From Anaerolineales bacterium UBA2029 (GTDB taxonomy: Bacteria; Chloroflexota; Anaerolineae; Aggregatilineales; Aggregatilineaceae): DNA of 15,739 bases. Both the position numbers and the translations under genes were made by a program. The notes below the pieces were generated by a model. It made no database searches. It saw only the letters and a program-made list of their open reading frames with translations, and was not told where the DNA came from. Location of the stretch: NCBI GenBank assembly GCA_002332795.1, contig DDBP01000274.1, positions 1 through 15,739 on the forward strand. Direction: 5' to 3'. Shown here piece after piece: positions 13,644 through 15,739 of the stretch; the stretch's first letter is position 1, and every line of letters begins with the position of its first letter.

Positions 13644-14830
13644 CAGGACCAGGTCTCCTGCAGAATGCGCCCCAATACGGTCGTGAACTGTTCGATCTGC
13701 GCTTCGGTGACGATCAGGGGGGGCAACAGGCGCAGCACCCGCGGCCCGGCGTTGATCATCAAGACGCCGTGCGCGTGACCGGCCTGAATCAAGGGGGCCA
13801 CGTCCTGGTCGAATTCCACCCCGATCATCAGGCCCAGGCCGCGAATTTCCACCAGGTGCGGCGCGTTCAGTTCGTACAGCCGGTCCTTCAGCAGTTCCCC
13901 TTTGGCCGTCACCTGCGCCAGGAACTCCGGCTGACTGACGCGCTGCAACACCACCTGTGCCGCGCGGCAGATCACCGGCCCACCAGCGAAAGTGCTGCCG
14001 TGATCGCCCACGGCCATCACCTGAGCGACACGGTCGGTGAGCAGCGTCGCGCCAATGGGCAGGCCGCCTCCCAGCGCCTTGGCGACGGTCATCATATCTG
14101 GCTGCACGCCGAAATGCTCATAGGCCCACAACCTGCCGGTGCGCCCCATGCCGCATTGAATCTCGTCGAAAACAAGCAACGCTCCATAGCGATCGCACAG
14201 TTCCCGCACCGTGCGCAGGAATTCGGGTGTGACAGGGTGAATGCCGCCTTCGCCCTGCACCGGCTCGACGAACACCGCGCACGTCTCCGGCCCGATGACC
14301 TTCTCGGCGGCGACAGGATCGTTGAAGGGTGCAAAAGTCACGCCGGGCAGCAAGGGACGGAACGGAGCCTGATACTTCTCGCGAGCGGTGAGCGCCAGCG
14401 CGCCCGCCGTGCGCCCGTGAAACGCGCCGCTGAAGGCCACCAGTTCCGTCTTGCCGGGGCCGAACGTCTCGCGGGCGTATTTGCGGGCGAATTTGATAGC
14501 CGCTTCGATCGCTTCTGCCCCCGAATTGGCGAAGTAGACTTTGTCGGCAAAGGAAAGCGTACACAGCAGTTCGGCCAGTTCAGCCTGCGGTGCCGAATAG
14601 AACAGGTTGCACACGTGCCCCAGTTGGGCCATCTGCTCGCTGACCGCCGCGACCAGTTCGGGATCGGCATGCCCCAGCGCGTTGACGCTGATGCCCGCCG
14701 CGAAGTCCAGATAGGACTTGCCGTCGCTGTCAGTCACGACCGCGCCTTGTCCCCGCACCAGCACGAACGGGGCGCGCGCATACGTGTTGAGCACGTAACG
14801 AGCCGTCTTCTCAGGGATTGATTCAGACAT
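13643..14830 (-). CDS. argD: Acetylornithine aminotransferase ArgD
   Basis: This 395-residue PLP-dependent class III aminotransferase converts N-acetylglutamate semialdehyde and glutamate to N-acetylornithine and 2-oxoglutarate. Motifs: YLDFAAGISVNALGH (40-54), the phosphate-binding SGAEA (103-107), AFHGRTAGALALT (136-148), EPVQGEGG (189-196), FDEIQCGMGRTG (221-232, Asp222 contacts the PLP ring nitrogen) and VAKALGGGLPIGA (249-261, Lys251 forms the Schiff base). Length is standard. ATG 14830 is chosen because MSESIPEKTARYVLNTY begins the conserved N-terminus; the frame stays open upstream, but the sequence there is the out-of-frame membrane gene. The ribosome site is weak (GAGG close to the start; AAGGAG 22 bases away). 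It starts 17 bases after the membrane-protein stop. Lysine or succinyl-ornithine forms of the family are less likely given argA and argJ next door. Confidence 0.95.
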   Translation of the reverse strand: MSESIPEKTARYVLNTYARAPFVLVRGQGAVVTDSDGKSYLDFAAGISVNALGHADPELVAAVSEQMAQLGHVCNLFYSAPQAELAELLCTLSFADKVYFANSGAEAIEAAIKFARKYARETFGPGKTELVAFSGAFHGRTAGALALTAREKYQAPFRPLLPGVTFAPFNDPVAAEKVIGPETCAVFVEPVQGEGGIHPVTPEFLRTVRELCDRYGALLVFDEIQCGMGRTGRLWAYEHFGVQPDMMTVAKALGGGLPIGATLLTDRVAQVMAVGDHGSTFAGGPVICRAAQVVLQRVSQPEFLAQVTAKGELLKDRLYELNAPHLVEIRGLGLMIGVEFDQDVAPLIQAGHAHGVLMINAGPRVLRLLPPLIVTEAQIEQFTTVLGRILQETWS

Positions 14831-14847
14831 CCTGCCTCGCTTTCGTC

Positions 14848-15739
14848 CTAAGCTCCTTGCGCCACGAACTGCGTGCCCGTGCCCGCCGCCAACCCCGCCA
14901 GGAGCAGCGGCCAACCCAGTTCCTGGCCAGAACGCTGCGCGAAGTCGTGCCAGTAGGAGGCGGGGAAGACGACGGCAGGGTGCCCCAGCCACAGGTTGCG
15001 GACGTACCACAGCGCGCCCAGCGGGACGGTCGCCAGCGCCATGATCAGTGCCAGGCGCAGACGGGGCCACCAGCGCTCCCAGCGCAGCCGAACGCGCACC
15101 CCTTCGCCGGCCACGATCAGCATCACGCCGAGCGCCAGCGCACCGGCATTGGGCTTCGTCCACAGCGCCCCGCCCAACAGCACGCCGGCCACCAGGGCCA
15201 ACCGCGCGTCGCCGCCGCGCCATGCCGCGATGAAGAAGGCCGCCGCGCCAGTCATGTACAGCGTCAGAGCGATCTCCAGGTCGCCCGCGCCCGCCCAGGC
15301 TGCCACATGCGGATAGAACGCCCAGATCGCCGCGGTGAGCAGCGCCACGCGCCGCCGCTGAAAAACACGCCACCCCAGCACATAGGCCATGAGCACCATG
15401 CCCAGGTTGATCCAGGGAATCAGCACCCGCGCAGCGTGATCGTTGAGGGCGTCGTGTCCCAGCGCAGCCCACGCCTGCTGGAAGTAGGTGTAGCCCAGCG
15501 GGACAAGCTGCGGATAATAGCCGATACGTGAGGGGATGCGCTCCTCCAGGGTGAAGAGGCGCGCGTTGTAACCGTAGACCCACTGCACATCGTAGGCGAT
15601 GAACGGCCAGTAGGCGGTCACCAGGAGGTTGACCAGCACCAGCAGCACGATTCCGACGATCAGCGCGCGCTCGCCTGTACGGCGGGGCGCTGGAGGCGCG
15701 TTCCGCGCCTCGGCTGGCTGCGCGACAGCCCCTCCCGCT
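14848..15739 (-). CDS. Polytopic membrane protein, GT-C/PMT-like glycosyltransferase, 5' end outside window
   Basis: The frame is open to the window edge, giving 296 visible residues and no certain start; a GTG at 15648 exists, but the membrane helix there continues upstream (ERALIVGIVLLVLVNLLVTA), so it is not the start. Several hydrophobic segments alternate with short charged loops. YDVQWVYGYNARLF and YYPQLVPLGYTYFQQAW resemble the first extracytoplasmic loop of family 39/83 (PMT/ArnT-like) transferases that use polyprenyl-phosphate sugars, and AIWAFYPHVAAW and GGALWTKPNAGALALG also fit them. A transfer function outside the membrane is inferred; the catalytic acid is not certain. The protein stops soon after RNLWLGHP and one more helix, so it looks shorter at the C-terminus than most relatives. 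It is probably co-transcribed with argD, 17 bases downstream, without obvious functional link. Confidence 0.6.
   Translation of the reverse strand, partial: AGGAVAQPAEARNAPPAPRRTGERALIVGIVLLVLVNLLVTAYWPFIAYDVQWVYGYNARLFTLEERIPSRIGYYPQLVPLGYTYFQQAWAALGHDALNDHAARVLIPWINLGMVLMAYVLGWRVFQRRRVALLTAAIWAFYPHVAAWAGAGDLEIALTLYMTGAAAFFIAAWRGGDARLALVAGVLLGGALWTKPNAGALALGVMLIVAGEGVRVRLRWERWWPRLRLALIMALATVPLGALWYVRNLWLGHPAVVFPASYWHDFAQRSGQELGWPLLLAGLAAGTGTQFVAQGA

Noticed and set aside
13769..14821. A 350-codon plus-strand frame opposite argD
   Set aside because: It is antisense to a canonical aminotransferase with all PLP motifs. His- and Gln-rich low-complexity translation is typical of a shadow.
14831..15583. 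An N-terminal extension of ArgD of 251 residues in the same open frame
   Set aside because: The extension is Arg/Gly/Ala-rich noise overlapping the membrane protein in another frame; the conserved ArgD N-terminus begins at 14830.
1..15739. CRISPR array, tRNA, rRNA, insertion sequence or prophage signals
   Set aside because: I saw no regularly spaced repeats, cloverleaf-like sequence, transposase or integrase motifs, or terminal inverted repeats with target duplications on either strand.

Overview
The window is GC-rich (roughly 60% or more) and almost fully coding. Start sites are mostly AGGAGG-type and gene spacing is tight. The gene families suggest an aerobic or facultative heterotroph. 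The closest fit I can suggest from memory of family sequences is an Anaerolineae-like member of Chloroflexota, but no phylogenetic marker is present, so this is an inference of moderate confidence.

Plus strand, 1-5607: a leader with two candidate promoters (about 89-183) precedes a five-gene operon. It encodes a CUT1-type sugar-binding protein (300-1592), two MalF/MalG-like permeases (1676-2617, 2628-3491) and two Gfo/Idh/MocA oxidoreductases (3540-4529, 4540-5553). It ends in a clear intrinsic terminator (5575-5607). A strong stem-loop separates the binding-protein gene from the permeases. No ATPase gene is present, so an ATPase from elsewhere must power this importer. The likely role is uptake and NAD(P)-dependent oxidation or epimerisation of an unidentified sugar or polyol.

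Minus strand, 11777 down to 5637: an AapJ-Q-M-P general L-amino-acid ABC transporter (binding protein 10533-11582, permeases 9210-10412 and 7343-9208, ATPase 6537-7286) is followed 18 bases later by a tandem-domain universal stress protein (5637-6518). It converges on the sugar operon. The AapM subunit carries about 200 extra extracytoplasmic residues that look like a beta-sandwich domain. A 404-base gap upstream of aapJ holds an AT-rich promoter region and several hairpins.

Minus strand, 15739 down to 11987: the 3' part of a polytopic GT-C/PMT-like membrane protein gene, then argD (13643-14830), a short GNAT-type N-acetylglutamate synthase argA (13101-13643) and argJ (11987-13174). The last three are translationally coupled or overlapping. 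They cover acetylation of glutamate, the aminotransferase step and acetyl recycling in arginine synthesis. argB and argC are not in the window.

The points that most deserve a second look are: the extracytoplasmic domain built into AapM; the matching leader layout of the two binding-protein genes (a perfect Shine-Dalgarno sequence with no gene about 90-110 bases upstream of the real start, a hairpin, then the true ribosome site); a near-identical 12/13-base motif in both promoter regions; and the oxidoreductase that lacks the Rossmann glycine motif. I did not find a clearly new multi-gene system such as a defence island, CRISPR array or mobile element.
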